Shown here one piece after another: positions 35,922 through 44,790 of a stretch of 57,205 nt of DNA (position 1 is the stretch's first letter; the number at the start of each line of letters is the position of its first letter). Below the pieces are notes generated by a model. The model worked only from the letters and a program-made list of their open reading frames with translations. It ran no database searches and had not been told where the DNA came from. The position numbers and the translations under genes were made by a program. The DNA comes from Clostridia bacterium (GTDB lineage Bacteria > Bacillota > Clostridia > TANB77 > UBA1234): NCBI GenBank assembly GCA_017539905.1, contig JAFYBZ010000002.1:1-57205 (forward strand). The letters run 5' to 3'.

Positions 35922-37295
35922 TTGTTTAAAACACTTCGAGACGCTTGGAAGATTAAAGATCTAAGAAGAAAATTGCTTTGGACACTTCTACTACTTATCA
36001 TCTTTAGATTTGGTGCTAACATTACTGCACCAGGTGTTGATGGTTTAGCTGTAGCAGAGTATTCAAAGACAATAGCAGAAAATGGTATTTTATATACCTT
36101 AAACATTATTACTGGTGGTGGTTTCTCACAACTTGCAATATTTGCAATGTCAATTGGACCATACATCACAGCATCAATCGTTATCCAACTTTTAACTGTT
36201 GCAATTCCTGCACTTGAGGAATTACAAAAAGAGGGAGAAGCTGGTAAACAAAAACTTAACGATTATACAAAATACTTAGCAATTGTACTTGGTGCCATTG
36301 AAGCATTTGGTGTTTATATGATGTATAGAACTGCACAAGTTCCAATGTTACAAGCAGATGGTTCATACGTTTACAAGAATGTATTCTTGGGTGAAACAAT
36401 GCTTACACCATTCGTATTCATCATGTCACTTACAGCAGGCTCTACATTATTAATGTGGATTGCAGATAAGATTTCTAATTTAGGTGTTGCTAATGGATCT
36501 TCACTACTTATCTTTGCGGGTATCGTAGTAGGACTTCCAAATGGAATTATGTCATTAGTTAATTCTCTAGTAATTCCAAATGGAGTATTTAGCCCATTAG
36601 GATTATTAGCATTCGTTGCAATCTTAGTTGGTGCTATCGTATTGATAGCGGCAGTTGTATGGGTAACAGAAGCAGAAAGAAGAGTTTCTGTTCAATATGC
36701 AAAGAGAGTTGTTGGTAGAAAAATGTATGGTGGACAAAGCACAAACATTCCTATCAAACTTGCTATGGCTGGCGTTATGCCAATCATCTTTGCTATGTCA
36801 TTCATGCAATTCCCATCAATGATTATTGGACTTATTAATTCAAACATAGCAAATGAAACAGGATTCTGGGCAGGAGTATATAAAGTATTCTCATTTACAA
36901 GCTTAACAGATAAGATTGGTAACTGGGGATATGGTGTTGCACACATACTAATTTACTTAGCATTGATTGCAATATTCACATACTTCTACACAAAGATGAT
37001 ATTCAATACAACAGAAGTTGCTAACAACTTAAAGAAGAATGGTGGATTTATTCCAGGTATTAGAGCAGGTAAGCCTACATCAGATTACCTATCTAACATA
37101 TTAAAATATGTTTCTGGATTTGGTTCTATATTCTTAGGTGTTATTGCTATCATCCCAATACTTCTTGCATTCACAGGACTTGGAGTTTCATTTGGTGGTA
37201 CAGCAATACTTATCGTAGTTTCTGTAGCACTAGAAACAATGAAACAATTAGAAGCTCAAATGATGGTAAGAAATTACAAGGGATTCTTAGATTAA
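35922..37295 (+). CDS. secY: Preprotein translocase subunit SecY
   Basis: SecY is the pore of the Sec translocon in the cytoplasmic membrane. The protein is 457 residues with ten hydrophobic segments. Conserved elements include LLLIIFRFGANITAPGVD near the first helix, MSIGPYITASIVIQLL, GEAGKQKLNDYTKY, ERRVSVQYAKRVVG and NNLKKNGGFIPGIRAG. The start is TTG 35922 with AGAGGTGA upstream in the end of rplO. A strong hairpin after the stop separates it from adk and map. Confidence 0.97.
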   Translation: MFKTLRDAWKIKDLRRKLLWTLLLLIIFRFGANITAPGVDGLAVAEYSKTIAENGILYTLNIITGGGFSQLAIFAMSIGPYITASIVIQLLTVAIPALEELQKEGEAGKQKLNDYTKYLAIVLGAIEAFGVYMMYRTAQVPMLQADGSYVYKNVFLGETMLTPFVFIMSLTAGSTLLMWIADKISNLGVANGSSLLIFAGIVVGLPNGIMSLVNSLVIPNGVFSPLGLLAFVAILVGAIVLIAAVVWVTEAERRVSVQYAKRVVGRKMYGGQSTNIPIKLAMAGVMPIIFAMSFMQFPSMIIGLINSNIANETGFWAGVYKVFSFTSLTDKIGNWGYGVAHILIYLALIAIFTYFYTKMIFNTTEVANNLKKNGGFIPGIRAGKPTSDYLSNILKYVSGFGSIFLGVIAIIPILLAFTGLGVSFGGTAILIVVSVALETMKQLEAQMMVRNYKGFLD

Positions 37296-37300
37296 TAAAT

Positions 37301-37335
37301 AAAAAGGTGAAAAGAGTTTATCTTTTCACCTTTTT
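37301..37335 (+). terminator. Intrinsic terminator after secY
   Basis: AAAAAGGTGAAAAGA pairs with TCTTTTCACCTTTTT around GTTTA (37301-37335). It can act in both directions, and on the plus strand ends in TTTTTG. It may attenuate transcription into the following adk-map segment. Confidence 0.85.
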
Positions 37336-37380
37336 GTGATATTATATACCTTGTAATTTTAGAGAGTGGGAGGAGTACGA

Positions 37381-38061
37381 ATGAGACAGTTTATTAGAAT
37401 ACTTGCAGTTATTTTAACAATCGCAGTTTTGGTTGGAACAATATATTTCTTAGTTCAATATAATAAGGATTACGTTGAGAACAATCCAAACCCATCTGGC
37501 GATGAGAAAATTAGTATAGAGAATAAAAATGAAAAAGTAGAAGTAACATTAGAAAGCAAAGAGAATATCGAAAGATACGCTAAGGAAGAAAAAGAGAGTT
37601 TAATTAGTGCTATTAAAAGTACAATTAATCTAAATACAATAGCTAATGTTAGAAAAACTATTAATAAAAAGATTTCAAAATCTTATTTTGGTAAGTTAGT
37701 TATTCCTAATGAGAATTCTAGTGAAGTAGTTTCAGGTGAGAATTCAGGCGAGATGGAAACATTCATAATACCAGATTCAGTACAATGTTCAATTCAAGTT
37801 GCTGGATCTATGATCAATATTGTTCCTGAAGACGACAGAATAGATTCAATAGAATTTCATTATAGAGGAGATAATAAACTTGTAGCATATGTTAGAAAGT
37901 ATGCTGGAACAAATATAAAAGCGACTTACTATTTCGAAAATGGAGAACTTCTAGATAAGGAAGTTAATACATTTGATACAAAGTATAATGTTTTTGAAAC
38001 AGAAACAGAAATACTAAAAAGAGCAGATAATTTATATAATGATTTCTTGAAGGAGGATTAG
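37381..38061 (+). CDS. Membrane-anchored hypothetical protein
   Basis: The 226-residue protein has a single N-terminal membrane helix (about residues 5-27, ILAVILTIAVLVGTIYFLV) and a charged, apparently extracytoplasmic C-terminal domain with ENNPNPSGDEK and an SGENSGE segment. No family is recognised. ATG 37381 follows GGGAGGAG; the in-frame GTG at 37366 overlaps that site. It is inserted between secY and adk, which are normally adjacent, and its stop is one base from adk. Confidence 0.6.
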   Translation: MRQFIRILAVILTIAVLVGTIYFLVQYNKDYVENNPNPSGDEKISIENKNEKVEVTLESKENIERYAKEEKESLISAIKSTINLNTIANVRKTINKKISKSYFGKLVIPNENSSEVVSGENSGEMETFIIPDSVQCSIQVAGSMINIVPEDDRIDSIEFHYRGDNKLVAYVRKYAGTNIKATYYFENGELLDKEVNTFDTKYNVFETETEILKRADNLYNDFLKED

Positions 38062-38062
38062 A

Positions 38063-38713
38063 ATGAAAAGACTTATTATTTTGGGTGCACCAGGAAGTGG
38101 AAAAGGTTCACAATGCAAATGGATTACAAAAGATTACAATGTACCACATATTTCTACAGGAGATATTTTTAGAAAGAATATTTCTGAAGGAACTGAATTA
38201 GGAAAGAAAGCAAAAGAGTACATGGACAAAGGTGCATTAGTTCCTGATGAATTAGTAATTGATTTATTAACATCAAGACTTGATGAGCCAGACTGTGTTG
38301 AAAACGGATTTTTATTAGATGGATTTCCACGTACACTTTCACAAGCAGAAGCATTATCTAATTATTTAACATCAAAAGGAATTCAAATTGATAGAGTAAT
38401 TAATATTGATGTTGATGATGAAGAAATAATGAGTAGAGCATTAAATAGAAGAACATGTTCAAATCCAGAATGTAAAGAAATTTACAATATGAGAGACAAT
38501 CCTCCAAAAGTTGAAGGAATTTGTGATAAATGTGGAGCTCCACTATTTATTAGAGATGATGACAACGAGGAAACAGTTGCAAATAGATTAAGAGTTTATC
38601 ATGAACAAACAGAACCACTTATAAAGTATTATGAAGAATTAGGAGTACTTAGAACAGTTAAGGGACAACAAGAATTTGCTGATACAGTTGCACTTGTAAA
38701 AGAAGCTATTTAA
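38063..38713 (+). CDS. adk: Adenylate kinase, zinc-lid type
   Basis: Adk equilibrates ATP, ADP and AMP. The P-loop is GAPGSGKGSQ, the AMP site is seen in HISTGDIFRKN and DGFPRTLSQAE, and the lid carries CSNPEC and CDKCG, a four-Cys zinc site as in Gram-positive long-form enzymes. It is 216 residues, the normal length. AAGGAGG in the end of the preceding gene is its ribosome-binding site. Confidence 0.97.
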   Translation: MKRLIILGAPGSGKGSQCKWITKDYNVPHISTGDIFRKNISEGTELGKKAKEYMDKGALVPDELVIDLLTSRLDEPDCVENGFLLDGFPRTLSQAEALSNYLTSKGIQIDRVINIDVDDEEIMSRALNRRTCSNPECKEIYNMRDNPPKVEGICDKCGAPLFIRDDDNEETVANRLRVYHEQTEPLIKYYEELGVLRTVKGQQEFADTVALVKEAI

Positions 38714-38719
38714 TAGTAA

Positions 38720-38745
38720 TGGCGGCTAACAGCCGCCACTATTTT
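38720..38745 (+). terminator. GC-rich hairpin between adk and map
   Basis: TGGCGGCT-AAC-AGCCGCCA (38720-38738) is followed by CTATTTTT. It looks like a weak intrinsic terminator or a processing hairpin inside the operon, ending 16 bases before the start of map. Confidence 0.7.
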
Positions 38746-38760
38746 TGAAAGGATTATTAA

Positions 38761-39519
38761 ATGATTACATTAAAGTCAGAAAGAGAAATTAAGTTAATAA
38801 AAGAAGCGGGCCATATTGTTTATCTTGCTTTAATGGCAGCAGGTGAGGCATGCGTAGTTGGAGCTACTACAAAAGATGTAGATAAAGCTGCTGAAGATTT
38901 AATAGTGGCTCATGGATATAATCCTTCATGCAAAGGATATGCTGAAGGAGATGAGATACCTTTCCCAGCATGTTGTTGTATTTCAGTTAATGATGAAATT
39001 ATACATGGAATACCATCAGATAGAAAGCTTCAGGAAGGCGATGTAGTTAAAGTAGATATCGTTGCAGATAAAGATGGATACTTTGCTGATGCTGCTCGAA
39101 CATTTATAGTAGGAGAAAATCCAGAAGGTGAAAAGCTTGCAGAAGTTACTAAGCAGTCTTTCTTTGAAGGACTTAAATATGCAAAGGTAGGAAATAGAAT
39201 TTCGGATATATCACATGCCATTCAAGAGTATGTTGAAAAAAATGGTTATTCTGTTTTAAGAGAGTTCCAAGGACACGGAGTAGGAATTGCTATGCACGAG
39301 GATCCTGGAATTCCAAACTTTGGTAAGCCTGGAAAAGGTCCAAGAATCGAAGAGGGAATGGTACTTGCTATAGAGCCAATGGTATGCCAAGGTCGAAAAG
39401 AAATAATGGAATCAGATGACGGATGGTCAATAATTACAGAAGACGGTTCACTAGGCGCTCACTACGAAAATACGGTAGCAATAACAAAGAATGGGCCAGT
39501 TGTTCTAACAAATGAATAA
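38761..39519 (+). CDS. map: Type I methionine aminopeptidase
   Basis: The enzyme removes N-terminal Met from nascent proteins using two metal ions. Metal ligands are visible in VKVDIVADKDGYFADAART (two Asp, shown in VDIVADKDGYFADA), GHGVGIAMHEDPG (His) and the two Glu in LAIEPM and YENTVAI. It is 252 residues. AAAGGATTATTAA precedes ATG 38761. It is the last gene of this block; infA, rpmJ, rpsM, rpsK, rpoA and rplQ do not follow. Confidence 0.96.
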   Translation: MITLKSEREIKLIKEAGHIVYLALMAAGEACVVGATTKDVDKAAEDLIVAHGYNPSCKGYAEGDEIPFPACCCISVNDEIIHGIPSDRKLQEGDVVKVDIVADKDGYFADAARTFIVGENPEGEKLAEVTKQSFFEGLKYAKVGNRISDISHAIQEYVEKNGYSVLREFQGHGVGIAMHEDPGIPNFGKPGKGPRIEEGMVLAIEPMVCQGRKEIMESDDGWSIITEDGSLGAHYENTVAITKNGPVVLTNE

Positions 39520-39525
39520 ATTCTA

Positions 39526-39558
39526 AAGACATGCCTTACTATGGGCATGTCTTGTTTT
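39526..39558 (+). terminator. Intrinsic terminator after map
   Basis: AAGACATGCC (39526-39535) pairs with GGCATGTCTT (39544-39553), followed by GTTTTATTT. It ends the ribosomal protein operon. Confidence 0.88.
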
Positions 39559-39590
39559 ATTTCAAAATTATTATTTTTTTCAAAAAATAC

Positions 39591-39619
39591 TTTACAAACA
39601 TAATTTTATATGATAAATT
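39591..39619 (+). promoter_or_regulatory. Possible promoter of the ABC-2 exporter genes
   Basis: TTTACA (39591-39596), a 17-base spacer and TAAATT (39614-39619). A leader of about 55 bases with small TCGA-containing inverted repeats follows, then AGGAGGTG before ATG 39684. Confidence 0.5.
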
Positions 39620-39683
39620 TGACCACAGTTCGTCGCACTTTTTAGATTTCGACATCGAGAAAATTCTAGGAGGTGTTATTTTT

Positions 39684-40499
39684 ATGCTTATTCAGCTTGA
39701 AAATGTTTCAAAAACATTCAAAGTTGCAGAGCGTGGAAGTACCTTTAGAGAAGTGCTCTTGTCTTTTATTCGTCGAAGGTACAAAGAAGTACACGCACTC
39801 AAAAAAGTATCCTTCAATATTAATGAGGGAGAAATAGTTCGGATACATAGGTCCGAATGGAGCACGGTAAATCCACAACAATCAAAATAATGTGTGGAAT
39901 ACTTACTCCAACATCACGGCAAAGTGATTATTAATGGCAAGGTTCCTTACAAGGAACGAACCGAGTATGTCAAAAGTATTGGCGTTGTATTCGGGCAACG
40001 CAGTCAATTATGGTGGGATGTTCCACCCGATGATTCATTTTATCTCTTACGAGATATCTACAAAATTCCTAAGGACGAATTTGAGTCCACTAGAGCAATG
40101 CTAATCAAAGCGTTAGATCTTAGTCACGTAATTAAAATTCCAACAAGACAATTGAGTTTAGGACAAAGAATGCGATGTGAGATAGCAGCCGCACTACTTC
40201 ATAAGCCCAAAATTTTATTCTTAGATGAACCGACAATCGGTTTAGATGCAGTCTCCAAATTACAAGTTAGAGAATTTATCAAAAAAATCAACAAAGAGTG
40301 GGGAACCACGATTATTCTAACGACGCATGATATGCAAGATATAGAAGCCCTAACAAATAGAATCATCTTAATTGGAAAGGGTGAGAAGCTATTTGATGGC
40401 ACGCTTTCAAAACTGAAAGCAAAATATGCACATGCGAAGAATAATTCCACAGATGAGGTTATAGCTGAAATGTACAAAGAGCTAAAACTAGTATCGTAA
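39684..40499 (+). CDS. ABC-2 exporter ATPase with three internal +1 frameshift sites
   Basis: This is the ATPase of an ABC-2 exporter, in the group next to PF06182-type permeases. Read plainly it stops at 39888-39890. If single C residues at 39840, 39865 and 39917 are skipped, a perfect Walker A region appears: [36 protein letters not shown], where each hyphen marks a skipped C. The three +1 steps sum to three, so the original frame is restored, and the rest is intact: VFGQRSQLWWD, LSLGQRMRCE signature, LFLDEPTIGLD Walker B, TTHDMQD. At each site the current frame presents CGG and the skip gives GGA, GGT or GGC for a conserved Gly. The product would be 270 residues. The codons differ somewhat from those of the neighbours. 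Pseudogene or sequence error are alternatives. Confidence 0.8.
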
Positions 40500-40552
40500 A
40501 AGCAATAATCGCACATTGAAAATTGAATATTGAAAAAGAAAGGAGAAAAAAT

Positions 40553-41353
40553 ATGAGACCATATTTATCTTTTTTTAAATTGCGATTCGCAATTGGATTA
40601 CAGTATCGTTTTTCGGCTTTAGCTGGACTTGCCACGCAATTCTTTTGGGGAATAATGATGCTTTTCATTTATGAAGCTTTTTATCAAAATGGAGTATCCA
40701 CACCTATGGAATGGCAAGAATTAGTTTCCTATATATGGTTAGGACAAGCATTCTTTGCATTGTTATTTTTTAGAGTAACGGATAACGATATTATGGAATC
40801 AATCAGATCTGGACAGGTTGCATACGAATTTGTTAAACCTCTGAATATTTATTGGATGTGGTTTTCAAAAATAATGGCAAAAAGGCTGTCTGCAGGATTC
40901 TTACGATTTTTACCAGTTATTCTGATTACAATTCTTTTACCACAAAAGTATTCATTAAAAGGTCCAGTATCAATTGAGGGATTTTTAATGTTTATTGTAA
41001 CAATGCTTTTGGGATTGATCATTTCAACTGCATTGGCAATGATAATCCATGCTTTAATGTTTTATACAACAACAAGTAAAGGTCTATTTAATATTTATGG
41101 AAATTTAGCTGATTTCTTTTCGGGTATGGTTATTCCAATTGCATTTATGCCTGTCGCAATGCAGACGATATGCTATATTTTTCCATTCAGATTATGTATG
41201 GATCTTCCAATGAGACTATATGTTGGAAATATTCCAGAAATAGAAGGATTACAAACTATCCTTGTACAAATTGCCTGGATACTTGCTTTAGTATCATTTG
41301 GTAATTTTATGATGAAAAAAGTATCAAAAAAATTAGTTGTACAAGGAGGATAA
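40553..41353 (+). CDS. ABC-2 type permease subunit A
   Basis: This 266-residue membrane protein has six hydrophobic segments of the ABC-2 permease type. It resembles the first of the two paired permeases found with DUF990/PF06182-type exporters: an early FFWGIMMLFIYEAFY region, GQAFFALLFFR and a last-third FFSGMVIPIAFMP loop are characteristic. ATG 40553 follows AAAGGAGAAAA. The stop is one base from the next permease gene. The substrate is unknown. Confidence 0.75.
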   Translation: MRPYLSFFKLRFAIGLQYRFSALAGLATQFFWGIMMLFIYEAFYQNGVSTPMEWQELVSYIWLGQAFFALLFFRVTDNDIMESIRSGQVAYEFVKPLNIYWMWFSKIMAKRLSAGFLRFLPVILITILLPQKYSLKGPVSIEGFLMFIVTMLLGLIISTALAMIIHALMFYTTTSKGLFNIYGNLADFFSGMVIPIAFMPVAMQTICYIFPFRLCMDLPMRLYVGNIPEIEGLQTILVQIAWILALVSFGNFMMKKVSKKLVVQGG

Positions 41354-41354
41354 T

Positions 41355-42134
41355 ATGAGATTATATTTTAAGTTTGTTTTAATGTTTATAAAGTCTGAGA
41401 TGGAATATAAGCTTGCTTTTTTCTTGTCTATGGTAGCATCAACATTAGGAACTTTAGTTACAGTATTAGGAATTGTTTTCCTTCTACAAAAATTTGGCTC
41501 AGTAGGTGGCTGGAAGATAGAAGAAGTAATGCTAATCACTGGAATTGCAATTTTTGGTTATACTTGTGTGGAGATTTTCTTAAGAGGACTTGATATGCTC
41601 TATACAAGGGTTAAAAGTGGTATCTTAGATCAAATGATGACAAGACCAAGAAAGATACTGTTTCAAGTTGCTTGCTCTGATTTTCAAATGCACAAAATTG
41701 GACGATTGCTAGAATCGATAATCCTTATAATATATGGATTAATAAATGTTAATGTTGAATGGAACATATACAAGGTATTTGTATTTGTTTTGGTATTAAT
41801 AGCATCAAATATTGTATTTGCTGCACTTCAAATTCTAAAAGCAGCTTTTTGCTTTTGGACAATTGATGGAATGGAACTGATGAACATTCTTCAAGATGGA
41901 GGAAGGGATTTATCAAGTTATCCATTATCAATATATAAAGAATGGTTTGCCAAATTCTTTACCTACATCATTCCGTTTGGACTATGTACTTATTATCCAA
42001 TAATGTACTTACTGGGGAAAGATGATGCGCCATTTTGGTATGGACTTACCCCAATTCTGGTCATTCCATTTATGCTGGCCATGTTGGGAGTATGGAACAT
42101 AGGGCTAAGAAATTATAAATCTACGGGGTCGTAA
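41355..42134 (+). CDS. ABC-2 type permease subunit B
   Basis: This 259-residue six-helix membrane protein has the layout of PF06182 (ABC2_membrane_6) permeases. Family-like elements are FLRGLDMLYTRVKSG, LDQMMTRPRKILFQV and the C-terminal YYPIMYLLGK. It pairs with the preceding permease and the ATPase at 39684 to make a complete exporter. ATG 41355 has AAGGAGG in good spacing. Neither permease gene has any frame defect, in contrast to the ATPase gene. That argues that the exporter is under selection. Confidence 0.75.
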   Translation: MRLYFKFVLMFIKSEMEYKLAFFLSMVASTLGTLVTVLGIVFLLQKFGSVGGWKIEEVMLITGIAIFGYTCVEIFLRGLDMLYTRVKSGILDQMMTRPRKILFQVACSDFQMHKIGRLLESIILIIYGLINVNVEWNIYKVFVFVLVLIASNIVFAALQILKAAFCFWTIDGMELMNILQDGGRDLSSYPLSIYKEWFAKFFTYIIPFGLCTYYPIMYLLGKDDAPFWYGLTPILVIPFMLAMLGVWNIGLRNYKSTGS

Positions 42135-42142
42135 CGCACTCT

Positions 42143-42165
42143 GTTTTTAACAAAATGTTAAAAAC
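42143..42165 (+). promoter_or_regulatory. Inverted repeat abutting the NAD operon promoter (candidate NrtR operator)
   Basis: GTTTTTAAC (42143-42151) and GTTAAAAAC (42157-42165) form a perfect 9-bp inverted repeat around AAAAT, ending three bases before the -35 box. The operon encodes an NrtR-type regulator, so this is a natural operator candidate. Its AT-rich stem makes it a poor terminator. Confidence 0.6.
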
Positions 42166-42168
42166 ATA

Positions 42169-42198
42169 TTGACAATATCTTTACCTAGGCCTTATAAT
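42169..42198 (+). promoter_or_regulatory. Consensus sigma-A promoter of the NAD operon
   Basis: TTGACA (42169-42174) and TATAAT (42193-42198) with an 18-base spacer containing a CCTAGG palindrome. Both boxes match the consensus exactly. Confidence 0.9.
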
Positions 42199-42234
42199 GA
42201 GAATGGAGATAAGGAAAGGGAAAGGATGGTTAAT

Positions 42235-43671
42235 ATGGAGAATAAAACAATGATGGTAGATTTATATGAGCTTACGATGGCACAAGTATATTTTAATTCA
42301 GGAGAGAAAGATAAGATTGCATACTTTGATGCTTTCTTTAGAAAAGAACCATTAGAAGCAGGATATGGAATTATGGCAGGTGTAGATAATATTATACATT
42401 ATATTAAAAACTTGCACTTTACTGAAGAAAATATTAATTATCTTAGAAGTTTAAATAAGTTTAATGAAGAGTTCTTAAATTACTTAAGGGATTTTAAATT
42501 TACTGGAGATATATATGCAGTTCCTGATGGTACACCTGTTTTTAGAAACGAACCAATTTTAACTGTAAAAGCACCAATTATAGAAGCACAAATAATTGAA
42601 ACTGCATTATTAGCATATTTAAATCCAAGTATTTGTTATGCAACTGCTACTAAAAAGATAACAGAAGTTACTGGTGAAATATCGCTTATGGAATTTGGAG
42701 CAAGACGTGCTTATGGTCCCGATGCTGCAGTTGAGGCAAGTAAGTGTGCAATTATTGGTGGTGCTGCTGGATCATCAAATGTCCTAGCAGGTGAAACTTA
42801 TGGAATGCCGGTATTAGGAACAATGGCGCATAGTTTAGTTACAGAAGCCGATTCAGAATATGAAGCATTTTTAAACTTTGCTAAAACATATCCAAATAAT
42901 TGTGTATTATTAATAGATACTTATGATACTTTAAGAAGCGGAGTACCAAATGCAATTAGAGTTGCCAAAGAATATTTAATTCCTAATGGTTATGAGTTAA
43001 AAGGAGTTAGAATTGATTCTGGTGACTTAGCATATCTATCTAAAGAAGCAAAAAGAATGTTTAATGAAGCGGGATTACCAAATGTTCAAATTTGTTTATC
43101 AAATGGATTAAATGCAGAAACAATAGATTCACTTTTAAGACAAGGTGCAGTAATTGATTCTGTTGGCTTAGGAGATAATATTACGGCCCCAAACAATGGT
43201 CGTGTTGGTTGCGTTTATAAAAATGTTGCTGTAGAAAATAATGGTGAAATAATTCCAAAAATTAAAGTAAGTAGTGATACTGCAAAAACAATTAATCCTG
43301 GTTATAAAAAGTTATATAGATTTTATGATAAGACTACTGGATTTGCACTTGGAGATTTGGTTGCGCTTTATGATGAAGTTATTCCTGAAGATGGTTATAT
43401 ATTAATAGACCCAGAAGATGAAATGAATTTCCAAAAGATTGAGAACTATACTATAAGAAATTTACAAGAAAAAATATTTGAAAATGGAAATTTAGTTTAT
43501 AACGATGTAGATATTTTTGCAAAGAAAGACTATTGTAATGAACAAATGAAAACCCTTTATCCAGAAATAAAGAGAATTGAAAAACCACATAAATACTATG
43601 TTGATTTGAGTGAAAAACTACTTAATATGAAGAAGCATATGATTAGAGAAGCTAAAACAGCTTTGATATAA
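42235..43671 (+). CDS. pncB: Nicotinate phosphoribosyltransferase
   Basis: The enzyme converts nicotinate and PRPP to nicotinate mononucleotide in NAD salvage. It is recognised by DLYELTMAQVYF at the N terminus, MEFGARRAYGPDAA in the middle, GTMAHSLVTE with the reactive His, DTYDTLRSGVPNAI and RIDSGDLAYLS. The length of about 478 residues fits the family. ATG 42235 has AAAGG 9 bases upstream; ATG 42226 is an alternative. It is the first gene of the NAD operon. Confidence 0.95.
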   Translation: MENKTMMVDLYELTMAQVYFNSGEKDKIAYFDAFFRKEPLEAGYGIMAGVDNIIHYIKNLHFTEENINYLRSLNKFNEEFLNYLRDFKFTGDIYAVPDGTPVFRNEPILTVKAPIIEAQIIETALLAYLNPSICYATATKKITEVTGEISLMEFGARRAYGPDAAVEASKCAIIGGAAGSSNVLAGETYGMPVLGTMAHSLVTEADSEYEAFLNFAKTYPNNCVLLIDTYDTLRSGVPNAIRVAKEYLIPNGYELKGVRIDSGDLAYLSKEAKRMFNEAGLPNVQICLSNGLNAETIDSLLRQGAVIDSVGLGDNITAPNNGRVGCVYKNVAVENNGEIIPKIKVSSDTAKTINPGYKKLYRFYDKTTGFALGDLVALYDEVIPEDGYILIDPEDEMNFQKIENYTIRNLQEKIFENGNLVYNDVDIFAKKDYCNEQMKTLYPEIKRIEKPHKYYVDLSEKLLNMKKHMIREAKTALI

Positions 43672-43705
43672 TTTATTAATAAATAGAAAAAAGGAGAGGA
43701 TGCAT

Positions 43706-44764
43706 ATGAAGTTTAAAGATTTTTGTGAAAAGAAAGATGTCAAAATTTCTATTAAAAGATACGGCATTGATGCTATGTCAGCTATGGCTCAGGGACTTTT
43801 TGCATCCTTACTTATTGGTACAATTCTAAATACTATTGGGACACAATTTAATATTGAGATTTTAAATACAGCAGGAAGCTATGCAATGGCAGCAAGTGGT
43901 GTAGCAATGGCAATTGCTATTGGATATGCACTTAAAGCGCCTCAACTAGTACTATTTTCACTTGCAGCAGTAGGTGCTGCTGCAAACTCTTTAGGTGGAG
44001 CAGGCGGACCACTTGCAGTTTTAGTAATTGCAATTTTATCTGCAGAAATTGGTAAGCTAGTTTCAAAAGAAACCAAGATAGATATAATTGTAACTCCAGC
44101 AGTAACAATTATATTTGGTGTAGCACTTTCAACATTAATTGCTCCTTGGATTGGAGTAGCTGCATCTGCAGTTGGTAATGCAATAATGTGGGCAACAGAA
44201 TTACAACCATTCTTGATGGGAATGATTGTAGCACTACTAGTGGGTATTGCTTTAACACTCCCAATTAGTAGTGCGGCAATATGTGCGGCTTTATCTCTAA
44301 CAGGTTTAGCAGGTGGAGCTGCAGTGGCTGGTTGTTGTGCACAAATGATTGGATTTGCGGTAGCAAGTTTCAAAGAGAATAAAGTTGGAGGATTAGTAAG
44401 CCAAGGAATTGGAACATCAATGCTTCAAATGGGTAATATAGTTAAGAATTGGAAAATTTGGATTCCAGCTTGTATTGCTTCAATTGTAGCTGGACCAATT
44501 GCAACATGCGTATTTAAAATGCAAATGAACGGACCAGCAATATCTTCTGGAATGGGAACATGTGGAATGGTTGGACCAATTGGAGTATATAGTGGTTGGG
44601 TAAGCGACATAGCAAATGGAACTAAAGATGCTATAACAGCTATGGACTGGATCGGCCTTTTGATTATATGCATTGTTCTTCCAGCAGTCGTAGCATGGGC
44701 AGTTAATAAATTATTGCGAAAGATTAATTGGATAAAAGATGGCGACATGAAGTTGGACTTGTAG
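43706..44764 (+). CDS. PTS EIIC-like (PF13303-type) membrane transporter
   Basis: This 352-residue membrane protein has about ten helices rich in Gly/Ala. The pattern AMAQGLFASLLIGTI, GYALKAPQLVLFS, GGAGGPLAVLVIAIL and MNGPAISSGMGTCGMVGP fits the PTS_EIIC_2 family. These proteins are named by fold; no EIIA or EIIB partner is nearby. Its place between pncB and nadE suggests that it may carry a NAD precursor such as nicotinate, which is inference. AAGGAGAGG precedes; ATG 43706 is better spaced than ATG 43700. Confidence 0.8.
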   Translation: MKFKDFCEKKDVKISIKRYGIDAMSAMAQGLFASLLIGTILNTIGTQFNIEILNTAGSYAMAASGVAMAIAIGYALKAPQLVLFSLAAVGAAANSLGGAGGPLAVLVIAILSAEIGKLVSKETKIDIIVTPAVTIIFGVALSTLIAPWIGVAASAVGNAIMWATELQPFLMGMIVALLVGIALTLPISSAAICAALSLTGLAGGAAVAGCCAQMIGFAVASFKENKVGGLVSQGIGTSMLQMGNIVKNWKIWIPACIASIVAGPIATCVFKMQMNGPAISSGMGTCGMVGPIGVYSGWVSDIANGTKDAITAMDWIGLLIICIVLPAVVAWAVNKLLRKINWIKDGDMKLDL

Positions 44765-44790
44765 TATAATAATCGCAAGGAGTTGAAGTT

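Noticed and set aside
39531..39683. A longer N terminus for the ABC ATPase beginning near 39531
   Set aside because: The upstream frame crosses the map terminator and an AT-rich spacer. AGGAGGTG clearly marks ATG 39684.
43942..44373. Minus-strand frame inside the EIIC-like gene
   Set aside because: It is an antisense shadow of Gly/Ala-rich codons without a start signal.
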